A stretch of 64,000 nt of DNA from Nocardia sp. NBC_01730. GTDB taxonomy: Bacteria > Actinomycetota > Actinomycetes > Mycobacteriales > Mycobacteriaceae. The stretch is taken from the NCBI RefSeq assembly GCF_035920445.1, contig NZ_CP109162.1, positions 3,720,001-3,784,000 on the forward strand, in the 5' to 3' direction. The stretch's first letter is position 1. Each line of letters opens with the position of its first letter. Shown here piece after piece: positions 56,921 through 64,000 of this stretch. The notes under the pieces are model-generated. The model was not told where the DNA came from, did no database searches, and saw only the letters and a list, made by a program, of their open reading frames with translations. The translations under genes and the position numbers were made by a program.

Positions 56921-57973
56921 TCACGCTCCGTGGCTGCGGGCCCAGGCCAGCAGGTTCTCCAGCGGCCAGGTGTTGATCACCCGTTCGGGCGCAACGCCGT
57001 TCGCGACCGCGCGCTCGCAGCCGTAGCCTTGCCAGTCGAGCTGGCCCGGGGCGTGCGCGTCGGTGTCGATGGCGAAGTGACAGCCCATCTCGACAGCCAA
57101 CCGCAGCAATCGTGCAGGCGGATCACGTCGTTCGGGTCTGCTGTTGATCTCGACGGCGGTGCCGTAGGCGCGGCACGCCTCGAACACCACCTCGGCGTCG
57201 AACGTCGACTCCGGCCGAGTTCCGCGGCGGCCTTCCACCAGGCGGCCGGTGCAGTGGCCGAGCACGTCGACGTTGGGGTCGGCGACCGCGTACACCATGC
57301 GCTCGGTCATCGTCGCGCTGTCGTCGCGCAGGTGCGAATGCACGCTCGCCACCACGACATCCAGCTCCGCGAGCAGATCGGCCGACTGGTCGAGGGCACC
57401 GTTGCCGAGGATGTCCACCTCGATGCCGGTGAGGATCCGAAACGGCGCCATCCGCTCGTTGAGTTCGGCGACCACATCCAGCTGCTCGCGCAGCCGGTCG
57501 GCGGACAGTCCGTTGGCGACGGTCAGCCGCGGCGAATGATCGGTCAGAGCACAGTATTCGTGCCCGAGGGCGGCCGCGACGCGCATCATCTCCTCGATCG
57601 GACTGCCGCCGTCGGACCAGTTCGAGTGGGTGTGCAGATCACCGCGCAACCGCGCGCGCAGCGGCTTGCCCGGCACGCCGATCGGCTGCGCCGTGCCCCG
57701 CAGCTCGGCCAGATACCGTGGCACCGCACCGTCGTACGCCTGCTCGATGACGGCGGCGGTCTTGGGCCCGATGCCCGCGATCTCGCGCCAGCTGCGCGCC
57801 CTCCGGTGCGCCGCACGCTCGTCGCCCGTCAGCTCGGCGACGATGTCGGCGGCGCGCCGGTACGCCTTGACCCGATGGGTCTCCGCACGGGAACGTTCCA
57901 GCCAGAAGCCGATCTCCCGCAACGACTCGACCGGGCCCGGCGTCTGCTCCCCGCTCGGAACGTGTCCGGCCAC
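56921..57973 (-). CDS. PHP-domain phosphoesterase with helix-hairpin-helix N-terminus
   Basis: A 350-residue protein. The N-terminal part (ARSWREIAGIGPKTAAVIEQAYDG) is a PolX/Pol-beta-like HhH DNA-binding segment; the PHP metal domain follows with RGDLHTHSNWSDGGSPIEEM, CALTDHSPR, LTGIEVDILGNG, VVASVHSHL, DVLGHCTGR and FAIDTDAHAPGQL. It resembles the C-terminal PHP half of bacterial PolX without the polymerase palm. It may be a histidinol-phosphatase-like enzyme or a DNA-linked phosphoesterase. ATG at 57973 lies close to the reductase gene stop. Confidence 0.87.
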   Translation of the reverse strand: MAGHVPSGEQTPGPVESLREIGFWLERSRAETHRVKAYRRAADIVAELTGDERAAHRRARSWREIAGIGPKTAAVIEQAYDGAVPRYLAELRGTAQPIGVPGKPLRARLRGDLHTHSNWSDGGSPIEEMMRVAAALGHEYCALTDHSPRLTVANGLSADRLREQLDVVAELNERMAPFRILTGIEVDILGNGALDQSADLLAELDVVVASVHSHLRDDSATMTERMVYAVADPNVDVLGHCTGRLVEGRRGTRPESTFDAEVVFEACRAYGTAVEINSRPERRDPPARLLRLAVEMGCHFAIDTDAHAPGQLDWQGYGCERAVANGVAPERVINTWPLENLLAWARSHGA

Positions 57974-57977
57974 CGGG

Positions 57978-58559
57978 CTAGCGGATCCGGCTGTACTTCA
58001 TGAAGGCCACCCCGTCCTCGAACACCCTGCTGGTGATCACCCTGAACTCGGCCGCCTCCGGAAGCCGCGGCCCGTCGCCGAACAACGCTCGCCCACGGCC
58101 GAGCACGATCGGATACAGCTTGAGGAAGATCTGATCGATCTCCGGGAGCAGCGCCTGCGCCAGTTCACCACCGCCGCACAGCCAGATGCCGAGCCCGGTC
58201 TCCCGCTTGAGCTCGCGCACCTTCCCGACCGGGTCGTCAGTGATCAGCTCCACCGCCGGATCGGGGCTCTCGGGCAGGGTGGTCGAGACCACGTACTGCT
58301 TCAGATGCGCGTAGGGGCTGGAAGTACCGGTGCGCACCCCGAAATCGTGCGTCTTACGCCCCATCAGCACCGTGTCGAAATAGCGATTGTGCTGGTCGAC
58401 CCCGATCGCCTCGCGCACCTTGGTCGGCAGGGTTTCCGGGTATTGCGCGGTGATCGCAGGACCGTGATCCCCGCCGACCGGGAAGAAGTCGACCGAGCCC
58501 TCCTCGGTCGCGATGAATCCATCAATGGTCGAGGCGACGTAATAGGTGAGCTTTCGCAT
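57978..58559 (-). CDS. Dihydrofolate reductase-family (RibD C-terminal) protein
   Basis: A 193-residue protein of the RibD_C/DHFR fold that probably uses NADPH. Visible features: MRKLTYYVASTIDGFIA start, VLMGRKTHDFG, LWLCGGGELAQALLPEIDQIFLKLYPIVLGRGRALF. The LCGGGELA loop is the nucleotide-binding turn. Function within the group is usually unassigned. It lies just upstream of the PHP gene, four bases away, and downstream of mutM. Confidence 0.87.
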   Translation of the reverse strand: MRKLTYYVASTIDGFIATEEGSVDFFPVGGDHGPAITAQYPETLPTKVREAIGVDQHNRYFDTVLMGRKTHDFGVRTGTSSPYAHLKQYVVSTTLPESPDPAVELITDDPVGKVRELKRETGLGIWLCGGGELAQALLPEIDQIFLKLYPIVLGRGRALFGDGPRLPEAAEFRVITSRVFEDGVAFMKYSRIR

Positions 58560-58622
58560 GCTTCCTTCCTCATGGCCGGGGTGACATCCGAACCGCCCCG
58601 AGGAAACGGTAGCTCGCTCACG

Positions 58623-59483
58623 CTAGCGACGGCGCGGCTTCGGCTGGCAGCGTGGACAGTAGTAGGAAGAGCGGTTCATGAACCGCTCCCGGGTGATCGG
58701 CGCGCCGCAGCGGCGGCACGGCTCGTTCTCGCGGCCGTAGACGGCAAGCGAACGCTCGAAGTAGCCGGACTGGCCGTTGACGTTCACGTAGAGCGCGTCG
58801 AAGGAGGTGCCGCCCGCGGCCAGCGCCGCACTCATCACCTCACGCACCGCGGCGAGCAGGCCGCGCAGGGCGGGCCGGGACAGACCCGAAGCGGGACGGA
58901 TGCCGTGGATCTCGGCGCGCCACAGCGACTCATCGGCGTAGATATTGCCGATGCCCGAGATCACACCCTGGTTGAGTAGGACGCGCTTGATCTCGCTCTG
59001 TTTGCCACGGACGGCCGCGACCACGGATTCGACGTCGAAACACGGATCGAGCGGATCGCGGGCGATGTGAGCAACCGGTTCTGGCACCAGGGTGCCGTCC
59101 ACCTCGACCAGCGGCGCGAGCGCCCAACCGCCGAAGGTGCGCTGGTCGACGAAACGCAGCTGGGTGCCGTCGCCGAGAGTGGCGCGGATGTGCGCGTGCT
59201 TCTCCAGCGGCGCGTCGGCGGGCTGGACCAGCATCTGGCCGCTCATCCCGAGATGCACTACCAAGGCGGCCTCGGGGTCGTCGAAGGTCAGCCACAGGAA
59301 TTTGCCGCGTCGTTCGGCCGACTCGACCTTCAGGCCGGTCAGCCGCGCGGCGAGATCGGCGGCGCCTTCGAGATGGCGGCGAACCGAACGGGGATGGGTG
59401 ATCGCGACCGATTCGACGACACGCCCCACCACATGCTCGGCAAGGCCACGCCGAACCACCTCGACCTCGGGAAGTTCCGGCAC
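58623..59483 (-). CDS. mutM: Formamidopyrimidine-DNA glycosylase
   Basis: Excises oxidised purines and nicks abasic sites. The 286-residue protein begins [14 protein letters not shown] (catalytic Pro2 and Glu3), has [11 protein letters not shown] and [11 protein letters not shown], the H2TH region, and ends with the zinc finger [27 protein letters not shown]. Directly follows rnc, one base apart, as in mycobacteria. Confidence 0.97.
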   Translation of the reverse strand: MPELPEVEVVRRGLAEHVVGRVVESVAITHPRSVRRHLEGAADLAARLTGLKVESAERRGKFLWLTFDDPEAALVVHLGMSGQMLVQPADAPLEKHAHIRATLGDGTQLRFVDQRTFGGWALAPLVEVDGTLVPEPVAHIARDPLDPCFDVESVVAAVRGKQSEIKRVLLNQGVISGIGNIYADESLWRAEIHGIRPASGLSRPALRGLLAAVREVMSAALAAGGTSFDALYVNVNGQSGYFERSLAVYGRENEPCRRCGAPITRERFMNRSSYYCPRCQPKPRRR

Positions 59484-59484
59484 G

Positions 59485-60198
59485 TCAGGCTTCCGCGGTC
59501 AGCGCCTCGTAGGCGGTGCCCGCGGCCTTCTGCTCGGCTTCCTTCTTGGATCGGCCGACGCCCTGCCCATAGGCCCGGCCGCCGACCACCGTGGTCGCGG
59601 TGAATTCCTTGTCGTGGTCGGGCCCGGTCGAGGTGATCTCGTAGCTGGGCACGCCGAGACCGCGCTCGGCGGTCAATTCCTGCAGGCTGGTCTTCCAGTC
59701 CAGGCCGGCGCCCATGCGGGGCCCTCGCTCGAGTAGCTCGGCAAACAGTCGCAGCACCACCGCGCGGGCCACCTCGATACCGTGCTGCAGATGCACGGCA
59801 CCGAGCAGCGACTCCATGCCGTCGGCAAGGATGCTCTCCTTGTCACGGCCGCCGGTGAGCTCCTCACCCTTGCCGAGCAACAGGTGCACACCGAGACCGC
59901 CCTCGCCGAGAGCACGGGCGACCTCGGCGAGCGCGCGCATATTCACCACGCTCGCGCGCAGCTTGGCCAGCTCCCCCTCGGACTTCAAGGGGTGCTCATG
60001 GTACAGCCGCTCGGTGATGCTCAGCCCGAGCACGGAATCGCCGAGGAACTCGAGGCGCTCGTTGGTCGGCAGACCACCGTTCTCGTACGCGTACGACCGA
60101 TGTGTCAGCGCGAGGCGCAGCAGATCCGGCCGCACGTCGACGCCTAGCGCCGCGAGCAGGCTCGCATGTTCACCGGACGAGCCGGGTTCGTCGGTCAC
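59485..60198 (-). CDS. rnc: Ribonuclease III
   Basis: Cuts double-stranded RNA in rRNA and mRNA maturation. The 237-residue protein has the signature [14 protein letters not shown] with the catalytic Glu/Asp, the second acidic cluster [15 protein letters not shown], and a C-terminal double-stranded RNA-binding domain. GTG at 60198 is chosen so the protein starts [20 protein letters not shown]; the longer frame to 60300 overlaps rpmF. Confidence 0.96.
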   Translation of the reverse strand: MTDEPGSSGEHASLLAALGVDVRPDLLRLALTHRSYAYENGGLPTNERLEFLGDSVLGLSITERLYHEHPLKSEGELAKLRASVVNMRALAEVARALGEGGLGVHLLLGKGEELTGGRDKESILADGMESLLGAVHLQHGIEVARAVVLRLFAELLERGPRMGAGLDWKTSLQELTAERGLGVPSYEITSTGPDHDKEFTATTVVGGRAYGQGVGRSKKEAEQKAAGTAYEALTAEA

Positions 60199-60220
60199 GT
60201 CGATACGACAGGTCGAACGA

Positions 60221-60403
60221 TCAGACCGCCGCGGTGACCTGGCGGCCCTTGTAGGTGCCGCAGGACGGGCAGGCGATGTGCGGCAAGGTCTTCTCGCCAC
60301 AGGCGCGGTTCGGGCAGGTGATCAGGGTCGGCGCGGTGGCCTTCCACTGGCTGCGCCGCGACCTGGTGTTGGAACGGGACATCCGGCGCTTGGGAACGGC
60401 CAC
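60221..60403 (-). CDS. rpmF: 50S ribosomal protein L32 (zinc-binding form)
   Basis: A 60-residue ribosomal protein: [17 protein letters not shown] then [17 protein letters not shown]. The four Cys (CPNRAC and CPSC) make it the zinc-containing C+ paralogue. It lies between the DUF177 gene and rnc, the usual order. Confidence 0.96.
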   Translation of the reverse strand: MAVPKRRMSRSNTRSRRSQWKATAPTLITCPNRACGEKTLPHIACPSCGTYKGRQVTAAV

Positions 60404-60454
60404 GACTACTTCTCCTCTGTCCTATTTGCTCGCCATTGGGCTGATCGGTCTTGC

Positions 60455-61114
60455 TCAGTGGTCTGGGCCGGCCGCACCTTTGTCACCCTTGTCGGGGCTG
60501 CCGCTGCCGGGCGATCCGGTGGCGAACTCAGCCAGTCCGGCCCAGCGAGGGTCAAGTATCTCATGCCCGTGGTCGGATCCCGCAATCGCCATCCGTACAC
60601 CGCATTCCGGGCACAATCCGGCACAGTCCGACGTGCACAGCGGCTGCAGCGGCAGCTCGATACCGACCGCGTCGACCACAACCGGCTCCAGGTCGATGGT
60701 GTCGTCGACCATCCGGTAGACCTCGTCGTCCTCGGTGGTCTGCTCGGTCGCGCTGTCCGGGTAGGCGAACAGCTCGGTGATGTACAGGCTCACGTCGCCG
60801 GTGAACGGCTCCAGACAGCGCGAGCACTCGCCCTCGGTCGGCGCGGACACTGTTCCGGTGACCAGCACACCTTCGGATACGGCCTGCAACTGCAGGTCGA
60901 GCTCCACCTGAGCGCCCGCTGGGATGGCGATCAGATCGAGCCCGATTCGCTCCTTCGTGGTGAGAGTGCGGCGCAGTTCCCGCATGGTCCCCGGCCTGCG
61001 GCCGAGGCTGCGGGTGTCCAGCACGAAAGCCGCGTCCGGCGTACGGCGCTGAGCCGAACGGGAACGCGATGTGGAACCGGAACCGGAACCGGCGGGCATC
61101 ACGAACTCACTCAC
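60455..61114 (-). CDS. DUF177 (YceD) protein
   Basis: About 219 residues of the DUF177 family, linked to 23S rRNA accumulation in other bacteria. It has TRSLGRRPGTMRELRRTL, the CSRCLEPFTGDVSLYITELF zinc-like pair and CTSDCAGLCPECGVRM, typical of the family and its second Cys cluster. The start is uncertain: GTG at 61114 or ATG at 61099 are both plausible and neither has a strong ribosome site. It precedes rpmF. Confidence 0.9.
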   Translation of the reverse strand: MSEFVMPAGSGSGSTSRSRSAQRRTPDAAFVLDTRSLGRRPGTMRELRRTLTTKERIGLDLIAIPAGAQVELDLQLQAVSEGVLVTGTVSAPTEGECSRCLEPFTGDVSLYITELFAYPDSATEQTTEDDEVYRMVDDTIDLEPVVVDAVGIELPLQPLCTSDCAGLCPECGVRMAIAGSDHGHEILDPRWAGLAEFATGSPGSGSPDKGDKGAAGPDH

Positions 61115-61197
61115 GATCGAGGGAAAATGGGCAACCACCCGACAATACGCGAGCACACGGCCATCGCTCAAACCGGACAGGTCACACGCCATGCCGC

Positions 61198-61944
61198 TCA
61201 CCTGCGATATTCGGTCGCGTAGTCCGGCGCACCCGCACCGCTACGCAGCTGGTGGCGCCCCCGACCGACCGTGCGCAGCGCGCTGCTCAGCGTCTCCTCG
61301 AAGTCGGCCAGTCTGCCGTCCACGTAGTGGTCACACTCCTCACGTAGCCGGTCGGCTTCCGCATGCGCGGCGTCGATCACCTTGGCCGATTCCGCGTGCG
61401 CGGCGCGCACCACCTCGGTCTGCGAGACCAGCCGCTCCTGCTCCGCGAGGCCGTCGGCGACCGCGCGCTCATAGGTGGCCTTGCCCGCCTCGATCATCCG
61501 CTCCGATTCGGCGCGCGCCCGACCCGTCACCGCCTCGAATTCGGCGTTACCGTCGGCTACCACCCGATCGGCCTCCAACTGCGCAGTGGCGACCAGATGG
61601 TCGGCGTGCGCGCTCGCCTCGGCGACCATCCGGTCGGCGTGCGCCTTGGCGTCGGCGAGGATACGGTCGGCCTCCTCGCGGGCCGAGCCGATGGTGTGGT
61701 CCGCCTGTTCGTTGGCACCGCTCACCGTGGTCTCGGCCGAGGCCCTGGCATCGGAGACAATCTTGTCCCGATGGTCGAGTACGTCCTGGGCGTCGTCGAG
61801 TTCGCCGGGCAGCGCATCACGGACGTCGTCGAGTAGTTCGAGCACGTCACCTCTCGGCACAATGCAGCTGCGGGTCGGCGGGATGCCGCGCGCCTCTTCG
61901 ACGATCGCGACCAGTTCGTCGAGTGCTTCGAATACGCGATACAT
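61198..61944 (-). CDS. sepIVA: DivIVA-like cell-cycle protein SepIVA
   Basis: A 248-residue coiled-coil protein closely like mycobacterial SepIVA (Rv2927c), which acts in cell division and septation. It begins MYRVFEALDELVAIVEEARG, has the CIVPRGDVLELLDDVRDALPGELDDAQDVLD segment and a long heptad-like AHADRMVAEASAHAD helix, and ends TVGRGRHQLRSGAG. ATG at 61944 has GGAGGG eight bases upstream; GTG at 61950 is too close to the site. Downstream is the DUF177 gene. Confidence 0.93.
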   Translation of the reverse strand: MYRVFEALDELVAIVEEARGIPPTRSCIVPRGDVLELLDDVRDALPGELDDAQDVLDHRDKIVSDARASAETTVSGANEQADHTIGSAREEADRILADAKAHADRMVAEASAHADHLVATAQLEADRVVADGNAEFEAVTGRARAESERMIEAGKATYERAVADGLAEQERLVSQTEVVRAAHAESAKVIDAAHAEADRLREECDHYVDGRLADFEETLSSALRTVGRGRHQLRSGAGAPDYATEYRR

Positions 61945-62201
61945 GCTCACTACCCTCCTGCGGACTCACGGCGAAAACTCTCCGCCGAGGCCCAGTGTGC
62001 CCCTCGTCACGGCTCGTGCCGAGTCATCGTCCGGTGTGTCGTGCCGGTGTCTTCCATGCCACAGAAGTCAAGTGGAGACTACCTCTCCGCTTCGTGTTAC
62101 ATTCGTCTGGAAGGTCGTGAACCGCGATCTTCAGCACGGACCACGGACCCACCGGGGCCGCGGATTGAGGAAGCCGAAGGGATGGACAGCATCCGCGAAC
62201 G

Positions 62202-62235
62202 TTGACAGGTTTTTATTGTTCAGTACATACTGAAC
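62202..62235 (+). promoter_or_regulatory. Promoter with overlapping perfect operator before GtrA gene
   Basis: A consensus -35 box TTGACA (62202-62207) is followed by an AT-rich spacer and the perfect palindrome GTTCAGTA-CA-TACTGAAC (62218-62235), which covers the expected -10 position (TACATA or CATACT at 16-18 bases). The start codon is about 95 bases on. This looks like a repressor-controlled promoter of TetR or PadR type; no such regulator gene lies next to it. Confidence 0.65.
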
Positions 62236-62330
62236 TTAGAGTGCCGAAGAGGCCTGCCGAGAATCGACGGAAGCAAAGCGATGACCAACGCTGTTGTCCT
62301 ACTGAAAGCTCGTGTTCGATCGGAAAGACG

Positions 62331-62870
62331 ATGACTGTTCTGGAACTGCCGCGACCGGCAGGAGTGAGCGCCACCAGCTTCTTCGTGCCGTGGGGCGGCC
62401 CGTACCCCGCGCTGCCGAAGGCGCCGGTCGCGGCCAAGTTGGAGCAGTTGACGCACTACCTGCGCGGCGATCGCGCCTTCGCCCAGCTGATCCGCTTCGC
62501 CCTGGTCGGCGGGTCCAGCAACGTCGCCTACGTCCTGCTGTTCTTCACCATGCACAGCACAGGGCCGCTGCTGGCCAACGTCATCGGCTCGATCGTCAGC
62601 ACCATGATCGCCAACGAACTACACCGCCAGCTCACCTTCCACGCCGCGGGCCGGGTCGGCTGGTTCACCGCGCAATGGGAGGGCGGCGGGCTGGCGCTAC
62701 TCGGCCTCGCCATCACGACCGCGGCACTGGCCGCCCTCGGCGTGTGGGCCCCCGGCCTCGGGGACGCCGCCCAAGCCGTCGCGATCCTGGCCATCACCGC
62801 CGCGGTGGGCGGCATGCGCTTCCTGGCCCTGCGTGGCTTGGTCTTCTGTTCCGCCTCTCCGCGTCTTTAG
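62331..62870 (+). CDS. GtrA-like membrane protein
   Basis: A 179-residue GtrA-family protein with four transmembrane segments (FALVGGSSNVAYVLLFF, LLANVIGSIVSTMIANELH, ALLGLAITTAALAALGVW, AVAILAITAAVGGMRF). GtrA proteins help move lipid-linked sugars; in actinobacteria they are linked to cell-wall polysaccharide. ATG at 62331 follows GGAAAG. The last residues after FLALRGLVF are supplied by the dispersed repeat, which also gives the stop codon. A strong regulated promoter lies upstream. Confidence 0.85.
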   Translation: MTVLELPRPAGVSATSFFVPWGGPYPALPKAPVAAKLEQLTHYLRGDRAFAQLIRFALVGGSSNVAYVLLFFTMHSTGPLLANVIGSIVSTMIANELHRQLTFHAAGRVGWFTAQWEGGGLALLGLAITTAALAALGVWAPGLGDAAQAVAILAITAAVGGMRFLALRGLVFCSASPRL

Positions 62871-62985
62871 GCCGTACTAGTGAGGTGGCGCGGGATTTGC
62901 GTTCAGGTCCTGCGTTGGGTGCCACTCCAGCTCTGGGCGTGCCCGACGAGTTACCCATGTGCTTCTGAGATCAGTTGTTGCGTTA
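62851..62985 (+). repeat. Dispersed repeat element, copy C
   Basis: 135 bp gaplessly alignable to copy B2, with the GAGTTACCCATGTGCT core at 62948-62963. It begins inside the last codons of the GtrA-like gene and ends about 65 bp before the coaD stop on the other strand. Confidence 0.9.
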
Positions 62986-63049
62986 GAGATCAAGAGTTGC
63001 GTTGCGAGTAGTCGTTGTATAGGGCGACGGTCCGGGAGTAGGGGAGCTG

Positions 63050-63535
63050 TCAGCTTTTGCGTTCAGCGAGGCGCTCCAGGAGGCGCTTGTAGACCGAAGG
63101 GGGCAACATGTCGCTGACGTCGCCGCCGAAGGCCGCGACCTCTTTGACCAGCGAGCTGGACAGGTAGCTGAAGGACGGGTTGGTGGCGATGAAGAAGGTG
63201 TCCACGCCGGAGAGCTTCTTGTTCATCTGCGCCATCTGCAGCTCGTAACCAAAATCGCCCGCGTCGCGCAGACCCTTCACGATGGCGGTAATGCCCTGCT
63301 CCCGCGCGAAGTCCACGAGCAGGCCGTACCACGACTCCACCCGCACGTTGGCCAGGTGTGCGGTCGACTCCCTCAGCATCTCCATCCGCTCCTCGACGCT
63401 GAACATGCCCTGTTTGCTCTTGTTGATCATGACGGTGATGACGACCTCGTCGAACTGGGCGGCGGCCCGATTGAAGACATCGAGGTGTCCATAGGTCACG
63501 GGGTCGAAAGACCCGGGGCACAGTGCTCCTGCCAT
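63050..63535 (-). CDS. coaD: Phosphopantetheine adenylyltransferase
   Basis: Fourth step of coenzyme A synthesis. The 161-residue protein has the nucleotidyltransferase motif [18 protein letters not shown] ((T/H)xGH), [26 protein letters not shown] region, the [20 protein letters not shown] helix and [20 protein letters not shown] at 63535 is nine bases from the rsmD stop, the usual rsmD-coaD pair. Confidence 0.97.
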   Translation of the reverse strand: MAGALCPGSFDPVTYGHLDVFNRAAAQFDEVVITVMINKSKQGMFSVEERMEMLRESTAHLANVRVESWYGLLVDFAREQGITAIVKGLRDAGDFGYELQMAQMNKKLSGVDTFFIATNPSFSYLSSSLVKEVAAFGGDVSDMLPPSVYKRLLERLAERKS

Positions 63536-63544
63536 GGCCCGACG

Positions 63545-64000
63545 CTAGCAGGACCGCGGCGGTGCGGCAGCGGTGGCCGGACCCGTTCCGACGGCAGGCT
63601 CGAACTCCGCGAGATCGATGCGGGTCTCGCCGTACCGGCGCGACTTGGCCGGGATGAAGCCTGCGGGCCAGTCGATTTCGGGTGAACGCGCCGACCGCTC
63701 CAGCACGACGAGGGCGCCGGGATGCAGCCAACCGCGCTCGGCCAGCGTGCGCAAGTCGGCCAGCACGGCCGCGTTCTCCACCGCGTAGGGCGGATCGGAG
63801 AAGACCAGATCGAAGGCGCCCGCCCCGCCCAGTTCCAGCGCGCTCGCCACCGCGGCGACCCGCAGCTGCGCACCGGGCAGGCCGAGGTCGGCGATATTGC
63901 CGCGCACGACGGCGGCCGCCTTGCGGTCGGACTCGACGAGCAACGCGTGCTCGGCGCCGCGCGAGAGCGCCTCCAACCCGAGCGCGCCGGAGCCCGCGTA
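63545..64000 (-). CDS. rsmD: 16S rRNA (guanine966-N2)-methyltransferase RsmD (partial)
   Basis: The N-terminus is off the window; 151 codons are visible. The AdoMet-binding segment starts LYAGSGALGLEALSRGA, the acidic loop VESD follows, and the catalytic motif FSDPPY is present, with the end YGETRIDLAEFEPA. It adjoins coaD. Confidence 0.93.
   Translation of the reverse strand, partial: YAGSGALGLEALSRGAEHALLVESDRKAAAVVRGNIADLGLPGAQLRVAAVASALELGGAGAFDLVFSDPPYAVENAAVLADLRTLAERGWLHPGALVVLERSARSPEIDWPAGFIPAKSRRYGETRIDLAEFEPAVGTGPATAAAPPRSC

Noticed and set aside
62202..62330. N-terminal extension of the GtrA-like frame back to 62202
   Set aside because: Its first codon is part of the -35 box and it would read through the operator; ATG at 62331 has a good ribosome site.

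Overview
This window is a piece of a high-GC actinobacterial chromosome, most likely Nocardia or a close relative in the mycolic-acid group. The evidence is gene content and order. The order yraN-yifB-dprA, DUF2469-rnhB-lepB-rplS, trmD-rimM-khpA-rpsP, amidohydrolase-ffh, glnD-glnB-amt-ftsY-smc, fpg-rnc-rpmF-DUF177-sepIVA and coaD-rsmD is the same conserved housekeeping block found in Mycobacterium tuberculosis (the Rv2897c-Rv2927c region plus Rv2965c/Rv2966c). A mycothiol-dependent formaldehyde dehydrogenase (mscR) with its metallo-beta-lactamase partner also fits. No rRNA, tRNA, CRISPR array, transposase, integrase or phage gene was seen.

Layout: 1-9.1 kb (minus strand) holds DNA uptake, RNA and secretion housekeeping genes (dprA partial, yifB, yraN, DUF2469, rnhB, lepB, rplS), a membrane protein and tex. 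9.2-13.5 kb holds two translationally coupled AMP-forming acyl-CoA synthetases diverging from a RamA-type GAF/LuxR regulator. 13.6-19.5 kb returns to housekeeping (trmD, rimM, khpA, rpsP, amidohydrolase, ffh, a deaminase). 19.6-26.4 kb is the nitrogen and protein-targeting block (glnD, glnB, amt, ftsY) with a readable GlnR-type box before amt. 26.5-29 kb carries a DUF2237 gene, an unusual TetR regulator with a cysteine-rich tail, and an NmrA-type oxidoreductase. 29.4-33 kb is smc.

33.6-57.9 kb is an accessory stretch that separates smc from its usual neighbours. It holds a disordered-tail membrane protein, a DUF1707 protein, mscR/MBL, a complete kdp potassium operon with two extra tiny membrane peptides and kdpDE, and osmC-acyP. 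It also holds a three-gene operon (Cys-containing membrane protein, glutathionylspermidine-synthase-like ATP-grasp ligase, DUF350), a GT4 glycosyltransferase with a debranching-type glucosidase, an AlkZ-like protein, a membrane-anchored PstS-like protein and a PHP phosphoesterase. 58-62 kb resumes housekeeping (DHFR-like reductase, mutM, rnc, rpmF, DUF177, sepIVA). 62.3-64 kb has a GtrA-like membrane protein, coaD and a partial rsmD.

The most unusual non-genic signals are four. A dispersed element of about 135 bp is present at three loci, always on the plus strand. A perfect 95-bp tandem duplication before khpA has duplicated its ribosome binding site and start. Several sharp operator-like palindromes are readable (before the GtrA gene, in the TetR/NmrA gap, and before the RamA-like regulator). 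The kdp operon has extra parts: a 27-residue peptide, a 54-residue peptide and a Cys-rich insertion in KdpC. The best candidate for a poorly described system is the ATP-grasp/DUF350 operon at 47.3-49.9 kb, in a lineage that uses mycothiol rather than glutathione.
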